Source: a virus
IMG/VR virus record: IMGVR_UViG_3300006802_000542
Location: 1 to 24,465 of that record
DNA length: 24,465 nucleotides
Direction: 5' to 3' (one strand)
The notes beneath the pieces were generated by a model. The model was not told where the DNA came from, made no database searches, and saw only the letters and a list, made by a program, of their open reading frames with translations. This document shows, in pieces, positions 1 to 7,176 of the stretch (position 1 is its first letter; each line of letters opens with the position of its first letter). The translations under genes and the position numbers were made by a program.

Positions 1-1483
1 GAGTGGTTTTGGGGGCGGTGACCACAGCTTGTCCTGTTTCGTCAAACTGAGGGTCGCCAGAACCTTCCAGTGCAGACCCGCTCACGTTGGCGATTGCGCC
101 TGCTCCCATGACGGCAGCGCCTACTCCAGCGCCGATACCAGTCCAACCCGTAGTGAGGGCGATAGCTCCACCTGCCGCCATGAGGCCTGTGCCTACCCCC
201 TTAAGGATAGACCCGGCAGCACGCTGCTTAGGTCGGCTGCTGATGCGTAGGTCGTAGACATCCTTGAGCGTCTCATCGAGCTGGGTCATGATCTTGATAA
301 GATCCTGATTAGCTCGCTCAAGTGCAGCCATTGCCTTGATCTGGTCGCCAGCAAAGTTCTCTTCACGAAGCTGCTGAAGGCGAGTTGTTTCCTCTTGCTG
401 AATAGCAAGCTGATCCTTCTCGCTAATGCCCATGGTCTTGAGGTGAGCTGGGTTGGAGGGGTCGTACATCCCCTTACCCCCGGCTTTCTCAAAGGCGATC
501 TGCTGCTGACCATATTGGATGAGGGACGTTTGCATCTCCTCACCTATACCCATCTGGGCCATGCGTGCTCTTGTCATAGAGCCTGGAGTTAGAGCGCCTC
601 TGGAGATATTAGGGTTAGTCAACCCTAACGCCTTAACCATCTCCTGCCGCTGCTGGAAGGGGTCCTTCATGCCCCCACCAATCTTAAAAGCGTTGGTGCC
701 AAGCATGAAGAACATCCTGTTAGCGACATCAGGGTTCATCATCTGCTCTTGCTCAGCGATGATGTCTTGAGTAGTCTTTCCGTAGCCTGCGGTCATACGT
801 AAGGACTCAACGCTTTGAGCGAGCTGGCTAGTGGCCTGTACTCCTGTTCTAGACTGAAACGCAACAAGAGAGTTAACGCCGTCAGCACCTAACCTGTAAT
901 TCGTCAGGGGCCGTCGCTGACCTATGACCTCCGCTTGCGACATACCAGTCATCTGCTGTGTGAGGAGGTTCAGCCGGTCCATAGAAGTGGCGTACTGAAT
1001 GCCCCTATCTATACGGCGGTCCATGGCCCCTACAGCCTGGCCAACTACAGGGGCTACGATCTGGTTAACTATGGCTGCCGCCCCAGCCGCCCTTACGGCA
1101 GTGGTGTTAAGAGGGGGGGTAGGAGGACCCCCACCAGCGCCAGCGCCAGCGCCGCCGCCTCCACCGCCGCCTCCACCGCCTCCACCGCCGCCTCCACCCT
1201 TCATGTTCTTTTCGGCAAGATTCCCAGGGTTGAATGCTGGGTTGCTTTTGCCTGTGCCGGATACGCTCTGCATGGCGTTGGCGTAGCGCTCAGCCTCATC
1301 AGCTAAGAGCTTCATTTCTGACTTGAGCTTGGTGGTCGACTCTTTGACCTTGTCAAGCTCTTTAGCCAAGGTCTGGATGGCGGTGGCGTCTACTTTCAGA
1401 GAAGACCGAGCAGAAGCCATACGGCGGCCTTGATTGCCACCGATCATTCCTCGACCTACTTCTGCATTTGGGTCTTCTGCCAT
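1..1483 (-). CDS. tail tape measure protein, N-terminal part (runs off the window)
   Basis: The reading frame opens with ATG at 1483 after a GGAG ribosome site and stays open to base 1, giving about 494 residues without a stop. It follows sheath, tube and tail chaperone genes, which is where the tape measure gene sits in contractile-tailed phages. The N-terminal 30-70 region is charged and helical. Residues 96-111 are sixteen consecutive glycines followed by an Ala-Gly and Pro-rich stretch. Residues 150-410 are rich in Gln, Met and Ala and look helical. Residues about 419-467 form a Gly/Ala-rich hydrophobic segment that could be one or two membrane-spanning helices, as tape measure proteins often have. 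In the family, this protein sets tail length and is ejected during DNA entry. The assignment rests on position, length and composition; no enzymatic domain is visible in this part. Confidence 0.75.
   Translation of the reverse strand, partial: MAEDPNAEVGRGMIGGNQGRRMASARSSLKVDATAIQTLAKELDKVKESTTKLKSEMKLLADEAERYANAMQSVSGTGKSNPAFNPGNLAEKNMKGGGGGGGGGGGGGGGGAGAGAGGGPPTPPLNTTAVRAAGAAAIVNQIVAPVVGQAVGAMDRRIDRGIQYATSMDRLNLLTQQMTGMSQAEVIGQRRPLTNYRLGADGVNSLVAFQSRTGVQATSQLAQSVESLRMTAGYGKTTQDIIAEQEQMMNPDVANRMFFMLGTNAFKIGGGMKDPFQQRQEMVKALGLTNPNISRGALTPGSMTRARMAQMGIGEEMQTSLIQYGQQQIAFEKAGGKGMYDPSNPAHLKTMGISEKDQLAIQQEETTRLQQLREENFAGDQIKAMAALERANQDLIKIMTQLDETLKDVYDLRISSRPKQRAAGSILKGVGTGLMAAGGAIALTTGWTGIGAGVGAAVMGAGAIANVSGSALEGSGDPQFDETGQAVVTAPKTT
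1151..1198 (-). repeat. poly-glycine codon run in the tape measure gene
   Basis: Sixteen consecutive glycine codons (GGT, GGA and GGC mixed) encode residues 96-111, followed by alternating Ala-Gly and then Pro-Pro-Thr-Pro-Pro. The mixed codons suggest selection for glycine rather than a simple DNA slippage tract, though trinucleotide expansion may have contributed. It probably forms a flexible linker between an N-terminal helical domain and the rest of the protein. Confidence 0.85.
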
Positions 1484-1494
1484 TGATGTCTCCG

Positions 1495-1659
1495 TTACGA
1501 TTTACGCCACTTCGCCATACGATACCAGAAATCTCGTTGGCGAACTGTCAGGGATTTCATGTCATGAAATGTGAACCCTTTGTAGACGGAGGCAATCGAC
1601 TCGTATTCCCAATAAAGAACTGTCAGGTTAACTGAGTAGAAGTGAGACCCAGTCGAACA
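1495..1659 (-). CDS. frameshifted C-terminal extension of the tail assembly chaperone
   Basis: This frame is +1 relative to the upstream chaperone gene and open from just after a TAG at 1662-1660 to a TAA at 1497-1495. Beyond the chaperone stop it encodes 44 residues, including YWEYESIASVYKGFT and a basic, aromatic end (FWYRMAKWRKS). It has no ATG, GTG or TTG before this conserved-looking part; the first ATG falls inside it. It fills the whole gap between the chaperone stop and the tape measure start. Long-tailed phages commonly make a short and a long form of the chaperone by ribosomal frameshifting at exactly this place. A +1 (or -2) shift would fuse the frames. I suggest CTT-CTA at 1642-1637 as the site, because a leucine tRNA on CTT could re-pair with TTC. 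The slip site is inference. Confidence 0.7.
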   Translation of the reverse strand, partial: CSTGSHFYSVNLTVLYWEYESIASVYKGFTFHDMKSLTVRQRDFWYRMAKWRKS

Positions 1660-2413
1660 CTAACGGAATGTCCTTCTCGCAAGCTGCACACTGGGCGTTC
1701 ACCTCCTTCATATCAGGGCCAACCTCGACACCGAGGAGGGTGTCGATGAGCTTCTTGCGTTCACCTACGTTGAGCTTCTTAGCCCAAGCAATACGGTCTT
1801 TGGGGGCCTTGCCCTCAAACATCACACAATTTGCAAGAACATGAGTGTTGAACTCAGCTACATTGTTGGTCTTCTTTTGAACACTCACCATGTCTTCTCC
1901 AGTAGGGAGACGAAGATGGTAAGTGGCTTTATGAGTTTTGACTTCTAACCCTACTCTAGGATCGAATGAAGGCTTCCTAATAGGGAAGTCCTCATCAAGG
2001 GACAAGAGTATGTCGTTAGATTCACCACAAGAAGGACACGCTGACCTAAGCTCTCTGGATTCTCCATAGGTAGCTTTTACTATCCCTAAGTACAAAGTAT
2101 CCCTATCAGCAAGCGTCAGCTTATGAATGATAGAGGGAGACTTAGATACAACGAAATCTCCTATGCTAACTACTGCCAATTTGAGTACTTCTGACATGTA
2201 CTCAGCATAGAGCAGGTCCTTCTTGTTCTCAAAAGAAGCGAGGTGCTCTTCATCCTCTCCGGTTAACTCCCGGACGATTGCAGTAGTCACCCAATCGTCG
2301 TCAATCTCTATCCCAATAGTAAGCTCAACAACCGTTTGTGGAGCCTCCCCCATTTCTGGGGGAGGCTCTTCCAGAGCAGCGTTGATCTGACTTACCTGCG
2401 AATCAGTACTCAT
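1628..2413 (-). CDS. tail assembly chaperone, zinc-ribbon type (T4 gp26-like)
   Basis: This 261-residue protein lies between the tube and tape measure genes, the standard place for a tail assembly chaperone. Residues 1-30 are acidic and probably disordered; the middle is helical. Two CxxC pairs, Cys126/Cys129 and Cys242/Cys245, are likely to bind one zinc although 112 residues separate them. This resembles the T4 baseplate/gp26-type family as I remember it, which also carries paired cysteines. Such proteins bind the tape measure protein and nucleate tube assembly. The ATG at 2413 follows an AAGGAA ribosome site. The frame ends in WVSLLLS and stops just where an overlapping +1 frame continues, so a longer form of about 300 residues is expected. 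The alternative is a baseplate hub component. Confidence 0.7.
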   Translation of the reverse strand: MSTDSQVSQINAALEEPPPEMGEAPQTVVELTIGIEIDDDWVTTAIVRELTGEDEEHLASFENKKDLLYAEYMSEVLKLAVVSIGDFVVSKSPSIIHKLTLADRDTLYLGIVKATYGESRELRSACPSCGESNDILLSLDEDFPIRKPSFDPRVGLEVKTHKATYHLRLPTGEDMVSVQKKTNNVAEFNTHVLANCVMFEGKAPKDRIAWAKKLNVGERKKLIDTLLGVEVGPDMKEVNAQCAACEKDIPLVFDWVSLLLS

Positions 2414-2448
2414 TGTAGATTCCTTATTGTAAACGTGTTTTTATGTTA

Positions 2449-3066
2449 TTACGAGAAGTTAGAGACTGTGGCAGTACCGTTAGGACCAGGGCTTGACCAA
2501 GCAATCTCGAAACCTTCATGGTTGACCACCATCTGCTGAATAAGGATGGAGGAGTCACCAGCATTGAGGTCACCAAGATAGTACGAGGCGGGCCAGCAGT
2601 TGTGCAGCTTATACGCCATCTTTAACGCCGAATTGTGAGCGACGGGATCCTGATTAGGAAGCTCGTACTTAGCATCTGCTACCGGATGGTCAAACACATG
2701 GATGGTAATATCGCAACGATAGTCGCTGTTACCTGTAGCAGCTGCACCAGGGTTGCCATCTCCCTGCGCCCATGTGTGCATGAACGTCTGCCACTTGTAA
2801 AGAGCATCGTTGTCTGCAAAGACACCCTTGGTGAAGGTTACAGGCCCAAAGTCTGACTGCCCAATCATCTTGTGTGGGTGGGTGTTCATCCCACCCTCTC
2901 TGTAGGCAATCATTTCGTTCTGTACCGTCAGACCAGAAACGACAGAGAATCCTGTCTCTATCGAGTCTGTACCAAGGTAGGAGCGAAGACCAGAAGACTG
3001 GTCAGGCGATATCGTTACCTTGAACTTGAAGTTCCTGATCGGATCGCTTAATACGGATCTCGGCAT
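2449..3066 (-). CDS. tail tube protein (T4 gp19 / Hcp-like family)
   Basis: At 205 residues this is of normal size for tail tube subunits. The N-terminal part (RNFKFKVTI, then FSVVSGLTVQNEMIAYREGG) matches the gp19-like pattern: a first strand followed by the 'fxxvxGl' loop and a glutamate-rich strand. The family forms stacked hexameric rings making the inner tube through which DNA passes. It directly follows the sheath gene, with only 15 bases between, as in most contractile-tailed phages. ATG at 3066 is preceded by AAAGGAG. Nothing unusual is seen; there are two cysteines and no signal peptide. Confidence 0.9.
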   Translation of the reverse strand: MPRSVLSDPIRNFKFKVTISPDQSSGLRSYLGTDSIETGFSVVSGLTVQNEMIAYREGGMNTHPHKMIGQSDFGPVTFTKGVFADNDALYKWQTFMHTWAQGDGNPGAAATGNSDYRCDITIHVFDHPVADAKYELPNQDPVAHNSALKMAYKLHNCWPASYYLGDLNAGDSSILIQQMVVNHEGFEIAWSSPGPNGTATVSNFS

Positions 3067-3081
3067 TACAAATCTCCTTTA

Positions 3082-4650
3082 TTAGAGGGCTTCTGCGGAA
3101 CTGCTACCGCCGGTCCACTGACTGATGTTGAGGACAATGTACTCAGCTGGGTACAGCAACGATACGCCAACCTCAATATTGACGATACCTTCGTCAATAG
3201 AGGTGGCAGTGTTGTTGGTCGAGTCACAGATCACGTAGTAAGCCTCTGCGGGGCTGTTGCCCTTCAACCCTCCGCTTTGGTAGAAGTCTGTGAGGAACCC
3301 GGACAGGGATGCCCCAATCTTCAACCAGAGGTTGGTGTCGTTCGGCTCAAACACTGCGAATGCCGAACGCTCCTTGAGCTGGTGCTTAAGGTAGTTGAGG
3401 GTACGCCGTACAGGAATGAACTTGTCTGGAGCGGAGATATTGAGAGTTCTCGCACCGTAAACCGAGATGCCAGCACCAGGAATAGCTTTGAAGGTGTTGA
3501 TCGGATTAGAAGCGTTCTCGTACATGGTACCGATATCAGCACTGGAGATGACGGTCTCCAGACCAATAGCACCAACAATGTCGGCCTTGTACCCGGCAGG
3601 GGCAACTGCTACCGATCTCTGAACCTGGAGTCGAGCCATCATTCCCACAATAGCCCCACCAGGATAGGTCACCCGAATAGCTCCCGGACCTCTCTTGGCA
3701 GGATCCACCATCTTCAGGCAGGGGGCGTAATACGCAGCGTAACCCTTAGATGAGAAAGAGCTAAGAGGTGACGACTCAGAAAGGATGTCTACAGCGGAGG
3801 TAAGGCCCTTGCTGGGGTCTATGACCACGAAGGCATTTCCTCTAGTCTCGGCTTTTCCGACCAGGGTGCTCAAGCTAGACGCATCGCTAAGAGTAAGTCC
3901 AACCGCATTCCAAACCATATCGCCTTCAATGAGGTCGATCTTGTCGAAAGCGTCAGACCAATCAGCTGCTCTAAGCGAATCTCCCTGAGTCCCACTAGCC
4001 AAGGTCGTATACGCCGTAGCGAAAGTGGCAAGTGTGTCTTCTCTTCCAAACCCTACATCAGGGTCAGCGCCAGCTACGTTATGAACCTTAATGTACTGGC
4101 TATACGTATTAACAATAGTGGCTACGTAGCGGCTGCTATTGGGGTCAAGAGACAGCTCCGGCCAACGCTCCACTTCTGTTGTGCCATACTTGACAGCGAT
4201 AGCAAAAGTGCTAAGAGTCAACCCATTGGACACTTCTACCGACAAAGAGTTGCCCCAAGTACCAACGCTTATAGCATCGACATCAAGCAGGTGTACTACG
4301 CTTTCAGCGCTAGCGCTAGCGTCAGTCGGATAGTAACCGAAAGAGGCTGAGGAGGCAGTGGGGACGATGGGTTCTTCCTCGGTATCGGTTGGGATGACTC
4401 GCACGATGTAGGCATTGCGGCCCCCATTGGCGAAGAAGTGGTATACCGAATACCCGAGATCGTAAGTGTCCTCAAGATCTCCGAAGAGCTTTTTATACGA
4501 TACCCAATCGGTCACAAGAGTAGCAGTCTCTGGACCGCGAGCTGCCGTGCCGAAGAAGGCGGCAACAGGACCGTTAGCAACAGGACGAATGAAGTTAGAC
4601 GTCAAAGCCTCATTGACGTATACGCCTGGGCCGTTAGTGAATGTAGGCAT
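3082..4650 (-). CDS. contractile tail sheath protein
   Basis: This 522-residue protein has the diagnostic sheath ends. The N-terminus reads PGVYVNE, followed by VAAFFGTAARGP and a WVSYKKLFG segment, then HFFANGGRNAYIVRV at about residues 71-85. The C-terminal domain includes a helical LNYLKHQLKERSAFAVFEPND stretch and ends with the SLLYPAEYIVLNISQW strand that extends to neighbouring subunits in known sheaths. The variable middle domain (about 100-330) is likely surface exposed. It forms the outer contractile layer around the tube. The ATG at 4650 has a strong AGGAG site. The next gene is the tube protein. This is the main evidence that the phage is a myovirus. Confidence 0.95.
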   Translation of the reverse strand: MPTFTNGPGVYVNEALTSNFIRPVANGPVAAFFGTAARGPETATLVTDWVSYKKLFGDLEDTYDLGYSVYHFFANGGRNAYIVRVIPTDTEEEPIVPTASSASFGYYPTDASASAESVVHLLDVDAISVGTWGNSLSVEVSNGLTLSTFAIAVKYGTTEVERWPELSLDPNSSRYVATIVNTYSQYIKVHNVAGADPDVGFGREDTLATFATAYTTLASGTQGDSLRAADWSDAFDKIDLIEGDMVWNAVGLTLSDASSLSTLVGKAETRGNAFVVIDPSKGLTSAVDILSESSPLSSFSSKGYAAYYAPCLKMVDPAKRGPGAIRVTYPGGAIVGMMARLQVQRSVAVAPAGYKADIVGAIGLETVISSADIGTMYENASNPINTFKAIPGAGISVYGARTLNISAPDKFIPVRRTLNYLKHQLKERSAFAVFEPNDTNLWLKIGASLSGFLTDFYQSGGLKGNSPAEAYYVICDSTNNTATSIDEGIVNIEVGVSLLYPAEYIVLNISQWTGGSSSAEAL

Positions 4651-4705
4651 AGGATTCTCCTTAAAGGGGACGTGAGGAATACTACCACGTATGATTCATC
4701 GGGTA

Positions 4706-5398
4706 CTACCAAATTGTGTCAGAAACAGAGCCATAGGCCAAAGATCCTTGGATCTCAAAAGCAGCCTCGGCAGCGAACAGGTCGGATTGGGGAAGCTCCG
4801 AATTGATTTGTACTGTATACACCTTTCGGAATATACGTTTCTTGTATCCGGCTTCTTGATCCATTACGTCAGAAGATCTCCAGCTAAGTAGGTCGCAGCG
4901 TCTACTCGTGTTGTCTTCTGGGATAGTTATGTAAGAGCGCCTAAACGGAAATACATAACGCAACATACCAGCAGTCAAATCTCTATCATGTCGCTGAGAC
5001 CTACAATAGGTAGATATCTGGTAGGTCAGATCTATAGGGATCATTTGCTGAGTGGCTAAATAAGGAGAATCTCCTACTATGTTCTCCATGTCAGCATCAA
5101 CGTATTCCGAAGGGAAATAATCTATCTTATTAGATGAGCTAGACAGAGGAACAGAGGCGCTGAACTCGGGAGACACGTAGTAATAGGTAAGCTCAGATTC
5201 CTGTCGGTACCTAGCATGGCTTATCCCAATCAGCTCTATGGTAACGAAAGGGAAAGATCTCTCGGTATCAGACTCCGGGTAGCGATAGAACACCTGTACT
5301 TTGCGAGAGTTCTGCCTGTCGTCGGACACACTAAGGCCGTTCAACAACCGAGCCTTCAGGGCAGCGTCTTCGGCTAAAAGGAAACCGGGGTTAGACAA
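4706..5398 (-). CDS. tail terminator / tail completion protein (probable)
   Basis: The 230-residue product has no motif I can name with certainty. Its position directly before the sheath gene and behind the head-closure genes is where tail-terminator proteins (T4 gp15-like) are found. The sequence is a mix of strands and polar helices, with FPFVTIELIGIS near residue 50 and a LTYQISTYCR segment near 130, compatible with the alpha/beta terminator fold. The start is TTG at 5398, which overlaps the end of the preceding gene; AGAGGA lies about 8 bases upstream. The overlap suggests translational coupling. Confidence 0.5.
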   Translation of the reverse strand: MSNPGFLLAEDAALKARLLNGLSVSDDRQNSRKVQVFYRYPESDTERSFPFVTIELIGISHARYRQESELTYYYVSPEFSASVPLSSSSNKIDYFPSEYVDADMENIVGDSPYLATQQMIPIDLTYQISTYCRSQRHDRDLTAGMLRYVFPFRRSYITIPEDNTSRRCDLLSWRSSDVMDQEAGYKKRIFRKVYTVQINSELPQSDLFAAEAAFEIQGSLAYGSVSDTIW

Positions 5399-5783
5399 GG
5401 GGCACGTCCTCTCTCATTTGGGAGTTCAGGTGCTCTTGAACAACAGACACCAAGGTATCTACGGAGTTACGGACGTAAGGCACGGGGGGCATATCTATGG
5501 TCCCGAATTCCAACTCCTCAACAGCCTCGATGATGTCAACCGGGCCAACAGCCTCAACGCTTAAAAGCCCACGATTAACATCTACTTCCAGAAATCTAGA
5601 GGCTACTTCCCAAGGGCCTTCAGCCCCCTCAACGAGTACAGCTTTAGCTTTTTTCTGGCCAGTAGCTACGTAGCTGTCCAGCTGAGAGATCATGTAATCG
5701 CACATGTCATCAGCTAAATCGGCTATACCGAAGTGACCAGACAGGAACCCAGAACTAGAAGCATAAACAGGCGAATTAGCCAT
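5391..5783 (-). CDS. neck / head-tail joining protein, function unassigned
   Basis: This 130-residue protein lies in the neck module between a probable head-closure gene and the probable tail terminator. It starts at ATG 5783 after a GGAGG site and overlaps the next gene by 8 bases. It is predicted mostly beta with an N-terminal helix; acidic residues are frequent. I see no recognisable catalytic or binding motif. By context it is a head-tail joining or head-completion component. Confidence 0.45.
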   Translation of the reverse strand: MANSPVYASSSGFLSGHFGIADLADDMCDYMISQLDSYVATGQKKAKAVLVEGAEGPWEVASRFLEVDVNRGLLSVEAVGPVDIIEAVEELEFGTIDMPPVPYVRNSVDTLVSVVQEHLNSQMREDVPLV

Positions 5784-5821
5784 ACGGCACCTCCAGTTCT
5801 AGGCGTTGATCAGCGATTACT

Positions 5822-5843
5822 GGTGGCAACGCTCGTTACCACC
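5822..5843 (-). other. intergenic 9-bp hairpin in the neck module
   Basis: In the 75-base gap between two neck genes the transcript can form a 9-bp stem (one G-T pair) with a 4-base loop. There is no T-run downstream, so intrinsic termination is doubtful; it could be an RNA processing or stabilising structure. It is one of the longest gaps in a region where most genes touch or overlap. Confidence 0.35.
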
Positions 5844-5858
5844 TATCGCAATCATACA

Positions 5859-6374
5859 CTATAAAGAAGGGAACGTGCTTGGCCAAACATCATCTGTAAG
5901 TGTATTTATGCGTTGATCGAACACAAACTCTTCGTCCATGAACACTTCATAGCCAGCTATCTTGATGATGATTTCGCCCTTCAGACGACCGCCTACTCTA
6001 TAGTTAGCCACTTTGTAAAAGCGATCATCATAGCTAAGCACGTCATTGAGGTGCGGGCCGTATTCCCCAGGAGAAATGACCCCACACACCTCTGCGTCCC
6101 GGAGAAGTATGGTGAACATGACATTCTGAGTTGGCTTGCGACCGTCTTCTCTTAAGACGAAGGAATCTTCAGACTCTTCGGCATAGATAGTAGGAACCTT
6201 GACGGGGTCCAAGAATACCCTACCTGATATGCCAGGACCGCCCTCATCGTATACATCGTCATAAGAGCTAACAGGAGAAGGAGAGTACTGGTACCACATC
6301 ACATACTCGCCAGCCACTTCGTTACGCCAGCGAACATGCTTATTTATCAGGCCACGTTCAGTACCTACGTGCAT
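5859..6374 (-). CDS. head closure / neck protein (probable)
   Basis: The 171-residue product begins MHVGTERGLINKHVRWRNE, which resembles openings of head-completion proteins. It goes on with a WYQYSP segment and an acidic YDDVYDEG loop near residue 40, then mostly beta structure ending in a YEVFMDEEFVFD segment. Head-closure proteins sit on the connector and block DNA exit. It starts at ATG 6374, one base from the stop of the upstream neck gene, so the two are almost certainly translated together. Assignment is by context and general features; it could instead be another connector ring. Confidence 0.5.
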   Translation of the reverse strand: MHVGTERGLINKHVRWRNEVAGEYVMWYQYSPSPVSSYDDVYDEGGPGISGRVFLDPVKVPTIYAEESEDSFVLREDGRKPTQNVMFTILLRDAEVCGVISPGEYGPHLNDVLSYDDRFYKVANYRVGGRLKGEIIIKIAGYEVFMDEEFVFDQRINTLTDDVWPSTFPSL

Positions 6375-6375
6375 A

Positions 6376-7176
6376 TCAGTAGTATCCCGTACTCAAGTAA
6401 CCGGGGGGCGGCTCACCATCAAGGAACACGTCCTGACGAATGTCGTCAGGCTCATCTTCGATGTTGATGATACCGTCGTCAATTGGCGGGAACACTCGTT
6501 CGATAGGACCGTAGTCGCCAACCTCACGAGCCTTGTAGATAGGAACGAGGCGGTTGGTAGTACGGCTGACTCGGCGCAGGGTCAGGACCTCCATGCGCTC
6601 CAGGCCAATGTTGAGAGCCTGAGCACGCTTATTGTACTCCTCAGTCCAATACTGCAAGAGGCTAGACACCATGCGATAACGCTGTGAGGCGATGATGTGT
6701 ACCGACTCAGATGTAATCACGTCGATGTCTCGGCTGTACTCAGACAGGAGTCCCCAAAGGGCCTGGATCAGAGTGTGTATCCCTACTACGTCAGAAACGG
6801 CGGGGGCCATGTTAGCCAGCGGCACATTGAGGTTATGCGTGTTGAGGTTTATCGCCATGTCAGCGAAGAAGTCCAGGTCTGAGGGGGTAAGCCACTCATA
6901 GTGGTAACCCTCTACCAAAATGGTATTAGTAGAAGGCAATTCTGAGGTAAATCTCAGCAGTCCGTTACGCTCATCCACAGAGTAGTACGAAGAGGGAAAG
7001 ACACTAGCGCTACTTCCACTTGTGGGCACATAGGCAACCCATAGCGTTGTTGAGTCTAAATTTGGTTTACCCAAATCGTAAGTACGCCCAGAAGGGGAAA
7101 ACTTTGTCTGAAAGAACTTAGGAAAGTCTCTAAGATAGTTCCGTGCGATTGTGGTGATCTCAGACTTAGTGGCCAT
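6376..7176 (-). CDS. neck / head-tail connector protein (probable)
   Basis: This 266-residue protein has a beta-rich N-terminal part, with FFQTKFSPSGRTYDLGKP and later SVDERNGLLRF near residue 88, followed by a helical part (about 115-215) with ADMAINLNTHNL and YWTEEYNKRAQ. The tail is acidic and proline-rich (FPPIDDG, PPPGYLSTGYY). The layout, a beta domain plus helical bundle at the head of the neck genes, suggests an adaptor bridging portal and tail. Its ATG overlaps the stop codon of the collar-fibre gene (TGATG), so the neck genes are coupled to the fibre island. I cannot name the family. Confidence 0.45.
   Translation of the reverse strand: MATKSEITTIARNYLRDFPKFFQTKFSPSGRTYDLGKPNLDSTTLWVAYVPTSGSSASVFPSSYYSVDERNGLLRFTSELPSTNTILVEGYHYEWLTPSDLDFFADMAINLNTHNLNVPLANMAPAVSDVVGIHTLIQALWGLLSEYSRDIDVITSESVHIIASQRYRMVSSLLQYWTEEYNKRAQALNIGLERMEVLTLRRVSRTTNRLVPIYKAREVGDYGPIERVFPPIDDGIINIEDEPDDIRQDVFLDGEPPPGYLSTGYY

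Noticed and set aside
1495-1627. A separate small gene between the chaperone and tape measure genes
   Set aside because: The open frame has no start codon before its protein-like part, and it overlaps the chaperone end, so a frameshift extension explains it better.
5784-5858. Possible promoter in the neck-gene gap
   Set aside because: AT-rich bases are present on the minus strand, but I see no convincing -35/-10 pair; only the hairpin is recorded.
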